Source of the DNA: RI-153 sp963721725
GTDB taxonomy: Bacteria; Chloroflexota; Anaerolineae; Caldilineales; Caldilineaceae
Reading direction: 5' to 3'
NCBI GenBank assembly: GCA_963721725.1
Contig: CAVRLX010000009.1
Location: forward strand, 434,001-498,000
DNA: 64,000 bases
Every line of letters starts with the position of its first letter. The first letter of the stretch is position 1. The notes beneath the pieces are model-generated. The model did no database searches. It worked only from the letters and a program-made list of their open reading frames with translations, and had not been told where the DNA came from. The position numbers and the translations under genes are program-made. Positions 55,989-64,000 of this stretch are shown here, piece after piece.

Positions 55989-58326
55989 TCAGTACAGCCG
56001 CCCAAAGCGTCCCACCTCGGCGCGGATGGACTGCCAGCGTTCACTGGCGCGCACCCAAGCAGCGGAACGGCTGGGATGGGGACCATAGCGCGCTTCGCTC
56101 ACCGCTTGGGTCAGATCCGCCACGGCGCGACGCAGACGACGCAGCTTTTCCGCTTCGCCGGTTGTGCCGCCAAGATGGTGTGAGAGTTCGACGCCGTATT
56201 CTAGTTCGGTTTCCGCCGTGCGCAGCGGACGCCCCAGCCGACGGCCCCAGCGGATCAGCGCCAGCCACGGATCGCGGTGACGGCGCTGATCGATCCAGAT
56301 CCAAAGCATAAATCCAAGCGCCAGCAGCGGCAACAGCCAAACGAGCATCTGCCAATTTGCGGCAGCGGGTCGCGCAACCTCGCTTGCGGGCATCGGGGGG
56401 GGTGTGAAGGTGCTTTCGCCGGGCGTGGCTAGATCGACGCGCACCCGCTCCAACGGCGCGCGCCCAGCGGTCGGCTCAAAGGGAATCCAGCCCAAGGCGG
56501 GGAAATAGACCTCCGGCCAGGAGTGGGCCTCGGCCTCGGTGATCACCCACTCGCCCGCTTCAGGATTCCAGCCACCGGGCACATAGCCGGTGGCAAAACG
56601 CGTGGGGAGTCCATTCAAGCGGGCCAGCACCACAAACGCCGTGGCATAATAATCGCAATATCCCCGTTGCAAGTCGAAAAGGAAATAATCGACAACATCT
56701 ACTTCATCGGGCGGGGTATCGATTTCCAAATCATAGGCATAGCCGCGCAGATAGGCTTCAAGGGCAGTGGCTTTGGCATACGGCGTTGTCAGATCGGCGG
56801 TTAGCTCGCCAGCCAGGGCGCGTGTGCGCTCGGTGATTGTGTCCGGCAGGCGCAAATGTGGCGCAAAATTGGCAAGCGCGGGATCCTCGGCGAGGAAGCC
56901 AGGCCAGGATTGCAAGGTTTCGTCATCCACGGCAGGCACGGCGGAGCGCATCTCGTAGCGGGTGACGGATTCGCCCGTCGCCCACAGCGCCACCAAATCG
57001 CCGTCACCGCGCGCGCTGATCTCGTAGTCCAGCGCCGGGGCCAGGGGTTCGCCCGCCGCAAAAAGAAGATCCGTGGGATCGGCGGTGCGCACCCACTGGC
57101 GCAGCTCAGCGCGCCCTTGCCCTGTCTCGCCGAGCCAGGACTGATTGGCCGCGAAGGCTTGTCGGGCAAAGACGGTGGGGCTATCCCAGCCGCGGCCATT
57201 GTACTCGGCAAAGGTTGCACGCCGCATATAGGGGCGCAGGGCCGGTTCCTCGATCATATAGCCCTCGAATGCGCCCGCACTGCGATCCGTACTCAGCCAC
57301 ATGACCGGGATCTGCGAAAGATAAGGTCCGGCTCCCAGCAAAAAGCGGTTGGGCAGACCACTGCCCACGCCGCGCGGCATGGCCGCGCCAGGGTCGATCC
57401 AGTTCGGGGAAAAGGCGTTCGCCTGTTTCTTCCAGCGGTTTATAGAGGGGCTGCAACTGCCGATAGGCCCAGCGCACCGTGGCCGGGATCGACGGCGAAG
57501 GCACGACCGCGGCCAAAATCAACACAAAGACGCCCGCCCCCAGGGCAAACCCCAGCCGGTCGTAGAGCAGCAGCGGGCTGTAATCGACGGCGGCCTGTTG
57601 CCAAGCACGCTCCAGGCGGCTGTGATCCAGCCAGAGGTGGAGCAGCAGGGTCACGGCGAGCGCGGTAATCAGCAACCAGCGCGCGCTATCGCCATAATAA
57701 AGGGTCAACGTCAGCAGCCAAATGGAGGGCAGCGCCAACAAGAGGCCGCTCTCTTTGCGCAGCGCCAGCCACACACTGAGGCCAGAGGCCAGCCAAAGCA
57801 CGATAGCCAGCAGGGTGACAAAGACGATGTTGTCCTGGGTTGCGCCGCCCTCGCTAATGCCGACGAACCATTGGGCAAACCGCCAGCCCAACGTGCTCCA
57901 ATCGCGCCAGATGACAGCGGCCAGTTCTGCCCAGGTGCGTGTGGCCGCGGTCTGCCAGAGCCGCACCGGCGATGGGATCCAATGCACAATCGTGTGGCTG
58001 ATCACCAAAAGGCCAAAGAGCAGCCAGAGCAAAAAGCGCAGAGAGCCAAGCCCGATCCGTCGCCAGCGGGTGATGGGCGCTGCCCCGCGCAACAACAGCC
58101 ACGGGATCAGCACGCCCCATCCCACCACCCATTCCGGCGTGATCCCGGCGCGAGTCAGGTTGACCCAACCTGCCTCACGCACAGCAACGACGGGCAACAG
58201 CGCCAGCAGCAACGTCGCCAAAAAGACGATCCAGCCCAGAAGCGGACGGAAGCGCTGCACTGCCCACAGCGTGAGCACAATCGGCCAGGCGCGGCGTTCG
58301 GGTAGATCGGGGGCAAGCGTGCTCAT
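55989..58326 (-). CDS. TgpA-type membrane transglutaminase-like protein, one frameshift
   Basis: About 779 residues after bridging a break near 57385 (FPELDRP joins GAAMPRGVGSG). The N-terminal third has several membrane helices (PLLGWIVFLATLLLALLPVV and following). An external transglutaminase-like domain has the catalytic Cys in RGYCDYYATAFVVLARLNGL and the His in AEAHSWPEVYFPALGW, followed by IPFEPT, where many relatives have Asp instead of Glu. A further helix (LVWLLPLLALGFMLWIWI) and a cytoplasmic C-terminal part with a DUF4129-like look follow. The start at 58326 overlaps the DUF58 stop as ATGA, with GAGGAGG just upstream. It is convergent with giant 3, only 13 bases from its end. A protease or amidase role is equally possible. 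Confidence 0.85.
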
Positions 58327-59703
58327 CCCACCTCCTCTTCAATTTCTTGAACGACGACACCGCCTGTGGGGGTGGAGCGCAAAATTGTGCGACGGCGACG
58401 ATAGGTGAGGGCGGCGCGGCAGGGGTGTTCCGGCCTGGACAAAGCGCGCCGCGATCTCCTGTTCGGCCAGCAATTCGGATAGTGAATCCGCTTGGGCGTC
58501 TTCCTGGGCAGGCAGCACGGCGATGACGCTGCTTTCGATGCCCGCCCGCCGCAGACCGAGCAGTTCAGCGATCCACAGCGGCGCGCGGTCGCCCACATCG
58601 GGCGTGATCAGCACAAGCGAGTGACCTTTGCCCACAAAGTTTCGGTTGCGGTGCAGCAGATCGGCTACGGGCAGCGAACCGGCACTGATGGGGGCCAGCG
58701 CGGCCAACAGCCGCCATAATTGCCCCTGCCCGCGCTGGGGGGCCACCAGCACAGAGCGCTCGCCCTCAACCGCGGCGTTCTGGCCGGGGTGCTCTCCCAC
58801 CGCCAACAGCCCCACGGCGCGGCGATCTTTGCCGCCCAACAACTCGGCTGCCAAGCTGGCCGCCAGGATCACGCCATATTCCAGGGTACTGTTTTCACCG
58901 CTGCCCGATTGGGCATGTGTGTTCAGATCCAGCACGATCCAGAGATCGCCGCTGGGTTCTTCCTCCATTTCAGTGACCATCAGATGGCCGCGATGGGCGG
59001 TGGTGGGCCAGTGGATATGGCGCAGACTATCGCCAGCCGCATAGGGGCGCACCAACGGCGCGCGCAGATCGCCCATGAGCGGACGCCGCCGCCGATCGCG
59101 GCCTGCGCTGCGTCCGCGCGGCAGATCGACCGGGGGGAGATGCACTACACGCGGGTAGACCAGCAGCGTCTCTTCGCCGTCGCCGTCGATTTCAAGTCGA
59201 AACAGGCCAAAGGGATCCCCGCTGTGCAGGCGATGCGGTCCCAGCCGAAAGACGCCGCGACGCTGGCAAACGGCATCGCCTTTCCAGCGGGTGCTGCTGT
59301 TGCCGCCACAGCCGACAACCTGGCTGGGCGTGTAGTCGGGCAGATACGAACTATCTTCAAAGACAGCCCAGAGCAAGGGCAGCACGCTGGCATTTTCCAG
59401 CACAAACTCCTCCGCCAGCACATCGCCCACCACCAACAGCGTGCCGCGCCGCCGCCTTGTGAAGCCGATGCCCACAGCCAGGGCGCGCACCCAGATCAGC
59501 CCGATGGCGTAGATTCCCACCAGTGTCACCAGCAACACCATCCACAGCGGGCTGGGATCAATCAGTTGCCAGAGCAGCAGCCAGGGTAGCAGGAATAACG
59601 GCCAAACCGTGTGAAAGGTGATCCGACGGTCGGGGGGAAGATTACGATTGAGGAAGGGGGCGATCCAGCGGCGGGAGATTACTTGACGCCAAAGGTGGCC
59701 CAT
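58323..59703 (-). CDS. DUF58 domain protein, C-terminal frameshift
   Basis: About 460 residues. Two hydrophobic spans near the N-terminus (VWPLFLLPWLLLWQLI and WMVLLVTLVGIYAIGLIWV) are followed by a beta domain (RRGVFRLGPHRLHSGDPFGL) and the DUF58 core (LVRPYAAGDSLRHIHWPTTA, LWIVLDL), a von Willebrand-A-like fold. Near 58420 the frame breaks, and the real C-terminus (RAALTYRRRRTILRSTPTGG) runs in the next frame to the stop at 58323, overlapping tgpA. The start at 59703 is preferred over 59757 because AAGGAG lies six bases before it. DUF58 and TgpA proteins commonly occur with a MoxR ATPase, but none is seen here. The gene pair is clearly one operon. Confidence 0.85.
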
Positions 59704-59797
59704 GCCCGCTCCTTCTGTTGCGGTGCGGAGAGTTGCACAGTCTCCATGTTTGCCCATCCTTCGCAGCTATGCCACAATTTGAACAAGAATTGAGAAG

Positions 59798-60652
59798 ATG
59801 ATACCACACCCGCCCTTTGGAGAGAGAGTGCCCAATCACGCTGTGCCTGCTGTGCATCCCGATCAATCGATAACCGCTGTGCTGCTTTCTGCCGTAGACG
59901 AGCAGGGCTATCTGCGTGTGCAAGTTCCCGCTGGGCTGATCCAGCCCCAAGATGGCGTGGCCGGACGCTATGTGCTGGCGCGCTGTGGGGCGGGCGGTGC
60001 CGCGGCGCGTGGCGAGGCGTGGAGTCTCTATGCCCGGCGACCGCTCTTTGTGTGTGGATATGCCCGCAGTGAGGTGACGGATATCTGGCGGTTACACGTG
60101 CCGGGGGATGACGATGCCGGTCATGGGTGGCTGCGGTCGTTGCCCGAAGAGAGCGCGCTCAATCTAATCGGTCCGTTGGGCATTGGTTTTCGCATTCACC
60201 CGGCCACGCGCAATCTACTGTTACTGGCAAGTTGGGAAAGCATCGCCCCTCTCTTGCCCCTGATTGATCCGATCCTGGCGGCGGGCGGGCGGGTGACGTT
60301 GATTGTCCACACGCCGCAGCCCCTCTCCCCGGTCCAGCGCAATAGCCTGCCGCTGGCGGTGGAGATACGCAGCGTGGCAACGACGGGCGATCTCATGGCG
60401 GCGCTGGCGCAAACCATACGCTGGGCCGATCAGATTGCTGTGACCCTGCCTGCGCCTTTGTACCCGCCGATCATGCAAAGTGTGCGCGAGCATCGCTTTC
60501 ATGTGGAGGCGGATTTTGTGCAGGCGTTGGTTGAAGCCGATCTGCTGTGTGGTGTGGGCGCGTGTCTGGCCTGTGTGATCGCCCTGCCGCACGGCGGTAT
60601 AACCCGCGCCTGCATCCACGGGCCAGTTTTCGATTTGGCCCAGGTGGCATGA
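59798..60652 (+). CDS. PyrK/DHOD electron-transfer-like protein, divergent paralogue
   Basis: A 284-residue protein related to the iron-sulfur flavoprotein that passes electrons from dihydroorotate dehydrogenase. The C-terminus has the four-cysteine [2Fe-2S] pattern C251, C256, C259, C272 (LCGVGACLACV, then RACIHGPVF). The middle (NLLLLASWESIAPLLPLIDP) resembles the NAD-binding strand and helix without the usual GGG. The flavin motif (RPFS/KPFS) is altered to RPLFVCGY. It may therefore be a specialised or inactive form. A second, more typical copy lies 1 kb downstream with a methyltransferase between them. No pyrD is present in the window. Confidence 0.7.
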   Translation: MIPHPPFGERVPNHAVPAVHPDQSITAVLLSAVDEQGYLRVQVPAGLIQPQDGVAGRYVLARCGAGGAAARGEAWSLYARRPLFVCGYARSEVTDIWRLHVPGDDDAGHGWLRSLPEESALNLIGPLGIGFRIHPATRNLLLLASWESIAPLLPLIDPILAAGGRVTLIVHTPQPLSPVQRNSLPLAVEIRSVATTGDLMAALAQTIRWADQIAVTLPAPLYPPIMQSVREHRFHVEADFVQALVEADLLCGVGACLACVIALPHGGITRACIHGPVFDLAQVA

Positions 60653-60655
60653 GCG

Positions 60656-60712
60656 TAAACAGAACAGAACGCGGATTCAGCGGATGAAGCGGATTTTCAC
60701 TGATTTTATCCG
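60656..60712. repeat. Dispersed intergenic repeat, ACAGAACAGAACGCGGAT class
   Basis: This gap carries ACAGAACAGAACGCGGATTC and, just after it, GCGGATTTTCAC with TTTTATCCGC. It is related to 4298-4341 and 12838-12890. A weaker relative on the minus strand lies at 61606-61640. Confidence 0.5.
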
Positions 60713-60760
60713 CCCCATCAACCTCATTCGCATTCTATCTCAGCCAGAGGGTGGCTATCT

Positions 60761-61519
60761 GTGAACAGCGATTTACAACGGCGGGCGTGGAACGGGGCCA
60801 GTGCGGCCTATCAGCGCATTCACGAACTCGGCACAGAGCAAGTGAGCTATGGGCCGCTGTTGCCTGGGGAAGCCACGCTGCACCTGTTGGGCAGTGTGGC
60901 CGGGCTGCGAATTTTGGATCTGGGCTGTGGTGGCGGCCAAAATGCCGTGGCGCTAACCCTGGCTGGGGCCAACGTGGTGGCGGTGGATGTGAGCGACGCC
61001 CAGCTTGTCTTTGCCCGGCAGATGGCGGCGATTCAGGGCATTACCATTGAGTTTGTGCGCGGCGATGCCACCGCGCTGGCGTTTTTAGACGACGACAGTT
61101 GTGATCGCATTCTGGCGGTCTATCTCTTCCCCTATGTGGACGATCTGGATGCGGCGTTGGCCGAATGTTACCGGGTGCTAAAGCCGGGCGGCGAGTTGAT
61201 CTTGAGCCAGGATCATCCTATGCGCGCCTGTTTTTGGGACGAAGCCGCGGGCCAAGAAAGCATTTTGCCCGCGCGCAGCTATTTTGAAGCACGTCCGCTA
61301 CACTGGGCTTTTGCGGATACAGACACAGCCATGATCTCGTACCATCGCCCGCTGGAGCGCTGGGTGGGGGCGCTGCAAGAGGCTGGATTTCAGCTTCGCA
61401 CACTGCGCGAATTTCCGCTGCCAGCGGGCATAGCCGACGAACCCTGGGCCGACGAATACACCGCCGAGATCGCCGTGTATCTGCCCCAAACGATGCTGTT
61501 AATTGCCCGAAAGAGGTAA
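60761..61519 (+). CDS. Class I SAM-dependent methyltransferase
   Basis: A 252-residue Rossmann-type methyltransferase starting with GTG. Motif I is ILDLGCGGGQNAVAL (51-65), with AVDVSDAQL as the ribose-binding acidic strand, VRGDATALAFLDDD as the motif II region and VLKPGGELILSQDHPM as post-motif. The pattern is that of methyltransferase domain 11/25 proteins acting on small molecules or lipids; quinone methylation is possible given the men genes at the other end of the window, but nothing specific points to it. It lies between two PyrK-type genes on the same strand. Confidence 0.82.
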   Translation: MNSDLQRRAWNGASAAYQRIHELGTEQVSYGPLLPGEATLHLLGSVAGLRILDLGCGGGQNAVALTLAGANVVAVDVSDAQLVFARQMAAIQGITIEFVRGDATALAFLDDDSCDRILAVYLFPYVDDLDAALAECYRVLKPGGELILSQDHPMRACFWDEAAGQESILPARSYFEARPLHWAFADTDTAMISYHRPLERWVGALQEAGFQLRTLREFPLPAGIADEPWADEYTAEIAVYLPQTMLLIARKR

Positions 61520-61678
61520 CGCATTGGCGGAAAGCAAAGTGCAAAAGGCAAAGTGCAAAAGGCAAAAGTGGTTCAGCGTATACTGGCATAGCAGAGATCT
61601 TTGAAATTCGCTCTGTCTGTGTTCTGTTTTCATCGCCTTTGCGCTAAAATTATTCCTTTCAGAAAGTGAGCCGTTGCT

Positions 61679-62416
61679 ATGGCTTTGACCTCCTTTGCGT
61701 TGCCCACGCCGTTTAGGATTGTGGCGATTGAGGAAGAAAATTACCGCACGAAAACCTTTGTGCTGGATGGAGGATTGCCCGCTACTCCCGGTCAGTTTGT
61801 AATGGCGTGGCTGCCGCGCTTTGATGAGAAGCCCTTTTCGCTGGTGTCGGCCGATCCGATTACACTGATGGTGACAGCGGTGGGGCCGTTTAGTCGGCTG
61901 CTCCACGAGAAGCGCGTGGGCGATCCGCTGTGGATTCGCGGGCCATTCGGGCAAGGCTTTGTCGTACGCGAGCCGGGCCAGCGATTGGCGCTGATTGGCG
62001 GCGGCTATGGTGTGGCTCCGCTTTATTGGCTGGCACAGACGCAACGGGGCATGGCCGCGCAGATCACGGCAATTATTGGCGCACGCACAGCCGTCGATGT
62101 ACTCTATGCGGAGCGTTTTCTGGGGCTGGGCGAGCCGGGGCAGCGGGTGATCATCACCACGGAAGATGCCAGCACGGGCATGGCCGGGCGCGTGACCACG
62201 GCGCTGGAGCCACTGTTGGCGGCAGGCGAGATCGACGGCATCTACGCCTGTGGGCCGCACGGCATGTTGGCTGCGCTGGAAAGGCTGGGGCAGGCGTATC
62301 ATATTCCCACGCAACTCAGTTGGGAAGCCTACATGCGCTGCGCGATTGGCATCTGCGGCGCGTGCGAGCATGAGGGAAAACTGCTCTGTTTGGATGGTCC
62401 GGTGTTGGGGAATTGA
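61679..62416 (+). CDS. pyrK: Dihydroorotate dehydrogenase electron-transfer subunit (PyrK-type)
   Basis: A 245-residue flavin reductase-like protein with all expected parts: an FAD-binding barrel (PGQFVMAWLPRFDEKPFSLV), the NAD domain (RLALIGGGYGVAPLYWLA, GIYACGPHGMLAALERL) and a C-terminal [2Fe-2S] site C221, C226, C229, C237 (MRCAIGICGACEHEGKLLC). In type 1B dihydroorotate dehydrogenase it transfers electrons from PyrD to NAD. The catalytic PyrD is not in the window. A sulfhydrogenase or other reductase partner cannot be excluded, because this family is reused. Confidence 0.85.
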   Translation: MALTSFALPTPFRIVAIEEENYRTKTFVLDGGLPATPGQFVMAWLPRFDEKPFSLVSADPITLMVTAVGPFSRLLHEKRVGDPLWIRGPFGQGFVVREPGQRLALIGGGYGVAPLYWLAQTQRGMAAQITAIIGARTAVDVLYAERFLGLGEPGQRVIITTEDASTGMAGRVTTALEPLLAAGEIDGIYACGPHGMLAALERLGQAYHIPTQLSWEAYMRCAIGICGACEHEGKLLCLDGPVLGN

Positions 62417-62448
62417 GTAAAAGGCAGATTCATACAAAATCTACGGAT

Positions 62449-63249
62449 TTAGATTTTTCTACCAGAAAGTCTTTTAAGCTTCAAAAACTGTTTTGCAAAT
62501 TTTTCGGCGTTTACACGACTGTGTTCAATTGAGATAGCTTCATTGTTGTACTGTGCTTTTTTCGTCCAGTTGTATGAACCATGAATGACTGTTTTCAAAT
62601 CTAAAACACAGAATTTATTATGCATCATATTCTCGTACTGACCTGTTACCTTCAATCTGTAAGTCTCAAACTCATCTTCAAAAGGCAATTGAGATTTCCT
62701 GTTGATTTCATCATCAACGATAATCAGTTGTATATTCAATCCTTGTTGCTTTTTATCAGATAACTGTTTGTACAGTACTCTATCGGTAAACCATGCTACG
62801 GCAACCCAAATAGTAAAATTAGCTGCCTGAATTTGCTCAACTATTTGCTTCTGGATCTTTTCGAAGTGAACATCGATTATAACCTCATCGGTTTTTTCAG
62901 AATTGCCAGCTGATTGAAGTCGTCTGGCAATCTGTTCACACTCAACAAGTAACGCATTTTCGATAGGAGAGACTTCTATCCCCCTAAGCAGTTTTTGAGT
63001 CATCCAATGCTCTAGAAAAGCACCCGTTAGCTTGCCTACTGTATAATTTGACTCTTTTGCCCAAAACTCTCTAAGTCGCTTCGCCTTTGAGTTACCGCCA
63101 TCTCTATACTTATCTTCGTCTATATCAAGATAAGTATTCTCAATGATAAAATTTTGGAATGTTCTGTCGCTAAAGTCAAGGACAAAGCCAGTTTCCATCT
63201 CCAGAATCTTTTCCAATTTTAACTTGTCAACGCTTGTTAAGTCTGCCAT
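62449..63249 (-). CDS. PLD-family nuclease-like protein with AbiJ-type N-terminal domain, possible defence gene
   Basis: A 266-residue protein. Residues about 125-240 form a phospholipase D-like domain with a single HKD motif (H210, K212, D217 in MHNKFCVLDLKTVIHGSYNW), as in dimeric Nuc/BfiI-type nucleases. Residues about 8-85 (KLEKILEMETGFVLDFSDRT, SKAKRLREFW, VGKLTGAFLEHW) resemble an N-terminal domain that I associate with AbiJ-related and other conflict proteins; this link is from memory and was not checked by search. The gene is markedly AT-richer than its neighbours and uses many A/T-ending codons, which suggests transfer. It stands alone, with no ATPase or sensor beside it. Confidence 0.65.
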   Translation of the reverse strand: MADLTSVDKLKLEKILEMETGFVLDFSDRTFQNFIIENTYLDIDEDKYRDGGNSKAKRLREFWAKESNYTVGKLTGAFLEHWMTQKLLRGIEVSPIENALLVECEQIARRLQSAGNSEKTDEVIIDVHFEKIQKQIVEQIQAANFTIWVAVAWFTDRVLYKQLSDKKQQGLNIQLIIVDDEINRKSQLPFEDEFETYRLKVTGQYENMMHNKFCVLDLKTVIHGSYNWTKKAQYNNEAISIEHSRVNAEKFAKQFLKLKRLSGRKI

Positions 63250-63334
63250 TTTTATCCTACGGCTGTGCTTAATTATGCCTTAACCATGTGTGCCTATGAC
63301 GATCCACCGTTCGAACCAACAAGTACTTAGACTA

Positions 63335-63901
63335 TTATTTAGCCGTATCATACGGAAATAACTCCTCCACAGCTAGCGACCAGCCGGGAACAGCCGGTTC
63401 GGCTTCGGCATGATCGCCACGCCGATAGATGGTGGGTTGGCTGGGATTGTCTGACCGATAGACCCGCACAATGTCGTCGCTAAGGATATCCACATCCCAC
63501 ACGACAAGCGTGCCAGCCGCGAAATAATCGGCCCGTTTGTCGGCCATCTCCCGCTCGGCCATCGCGCCATAATCATTTTCACTGCGAACCTCCACCGCAA
63601 AGATCGGCGCGCCTTCCAGAAAACGCATTCCCGTTGAACGCCCCGTGTAAAAAGCGGCATCTGGGCTAAACGAACGGCGATGAGGCAGATCAACGATGAA
63701 CCCTGCATTGTCCCCAATGGCATACCCGGAGCGTGTTTGCCGGGCATAAGTACGCAGACTAGCATAGATCTCACCTGCCACGAAACTAGGCAGAAATCCT
63801 GTCGGTGACATGAGGACAATTCCTCCGTTTACTAGTTCCGCTTTTGCGTGATTGGCGACCTCGGCCAGATCATCAACCGTTGCACTCTTAATTTGTGTCA
63901 T
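63335..63901 (-). CDS. Uma2-family (DUF820) putative PD-(D/E)XK nuclease
   Basis: A 188-residue protein with the Uma2 pattern: ELVNGGIVLMSPTG, then FSPDAAFY (D81), IFAVEVRSEND (E104) and K122 in ADKRADYFAAG, the residues expected of a PD-(D/E)XK active site, and a C-terminal beta hairpin. Uma2 proteins are abundant in Chloroflexota and Cyanobacteria; their function is not established. It follows the PLD gene on the same strand, 86 bases upstream of it. The stretch 63902-64000 holds no further gene. Confidence 0.88.
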   Translation of the reverse strand: MTQIKSATVDDLAEVANHAKAELVNGGIVLMSPTGFLPSFVAGEIYASLRTYARQTRSGYAIGDNAGFIVDLPHRRSFSPDAAFYTGRSTGMRFLEGAPIFAVEVRSENDYGAMAEREMADKRADYFAAGTLVVWDVDILSDDIVRVYRSDNPSQPTIYRRGDHAEAEPAVPGWSLAVEELFPYDTAK

Positions 63902-64000
63902 GCTCTACCTCACAATTGTCCCTAGTCTCTCGCTCCCCCCAAGTCGTCGTTTATCATACTGTGACCCTTCATCTACGCCTAAATCGATGCCAGCAGGGAT

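Overview
The window looks like high-GC chromosomal DNA of a filamentous or multicellular Chloroflexota-type bacterium. This is an inference from the combination of a men (menaquinone) operon, a KorAB-type 2-oxoacid:ferredoxin oxidoreductase, a urea-type ABC transporter, TgpA/DUF58 genes, a Chloroflexota-style GT-C membrane protein, and enormous secreted proteins carrying YLPL-type motifs. No rRNA, tRNA, CRISPR array or transposase gene was recognised.

Layout. From 1 to 8.3 kb the minus strand carries menD (running off the window), menF, a TetR regulator, a small zinc-ribbon/RelE-like protein, korB, korA and a GntR/FCD regulator. From 8.6 to 17.5 kb the plus strand carries a TrkA/RCK protein, hisD, hisC, a LuxR-type regulator, a Gfo/Idh/MocA oxidoreductase, a SpoU methyltransferase, an SRPBCC protein and a large GT-C-like membrane protein. 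From 18.0 to 23.2 kb the minus strand holds a complete urtABCDE order whose reading frames are broken many times. From 23.7 to 56.0 kb three giant secreted proteins of about 3,750, 4,670 and 2,320 residues lie head to tail on the plus strand. They are built from carboxypeptidase-regulatory-like, Ig-like, FG-GAP and Thr/Pro-rich repeats, and the first has a complete-looking lipase domain inside it. Convergent to them (56.0-59.7 kb) is a DUF58-TgpA transglutaminase pair. From 59.8 to 62.4 kb are two PyrK-type electron-transfer proteins flanking a methyltransferase. The last 1.6 kb is AT-richer, with a PLD-nuclease gene that may be a defence gene and a Uma2-family gene.

Two themes run through the window. 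First, single-base reading-frame breaks are common (menD, menF, hisC, the LuxR gene, the GT-C gene, all five urt genes, all three giants, tgpA, the DUF58 gene), while the protein sequence on both sides stays well conserved. Inside the second giant a duplicated block shows directly that one copy lacks one base. This pattern fits sequence or assembly indels better than gene decay, so coordinates are given for the bridged genes. Second, short same-strand gaps between genes are repeatedly filled by sequences with a 7-base period, often able to fold back, and a separate palindromic element occurs at least twice.

The most unusual part is the 32-kb block of three giant secreted proteins. The first two are joined by a 4-base ATGA overlap. 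The block plausibly encodes a cell-surface or extracellular matrix assembly, but that function is inferred from domain architecture only.
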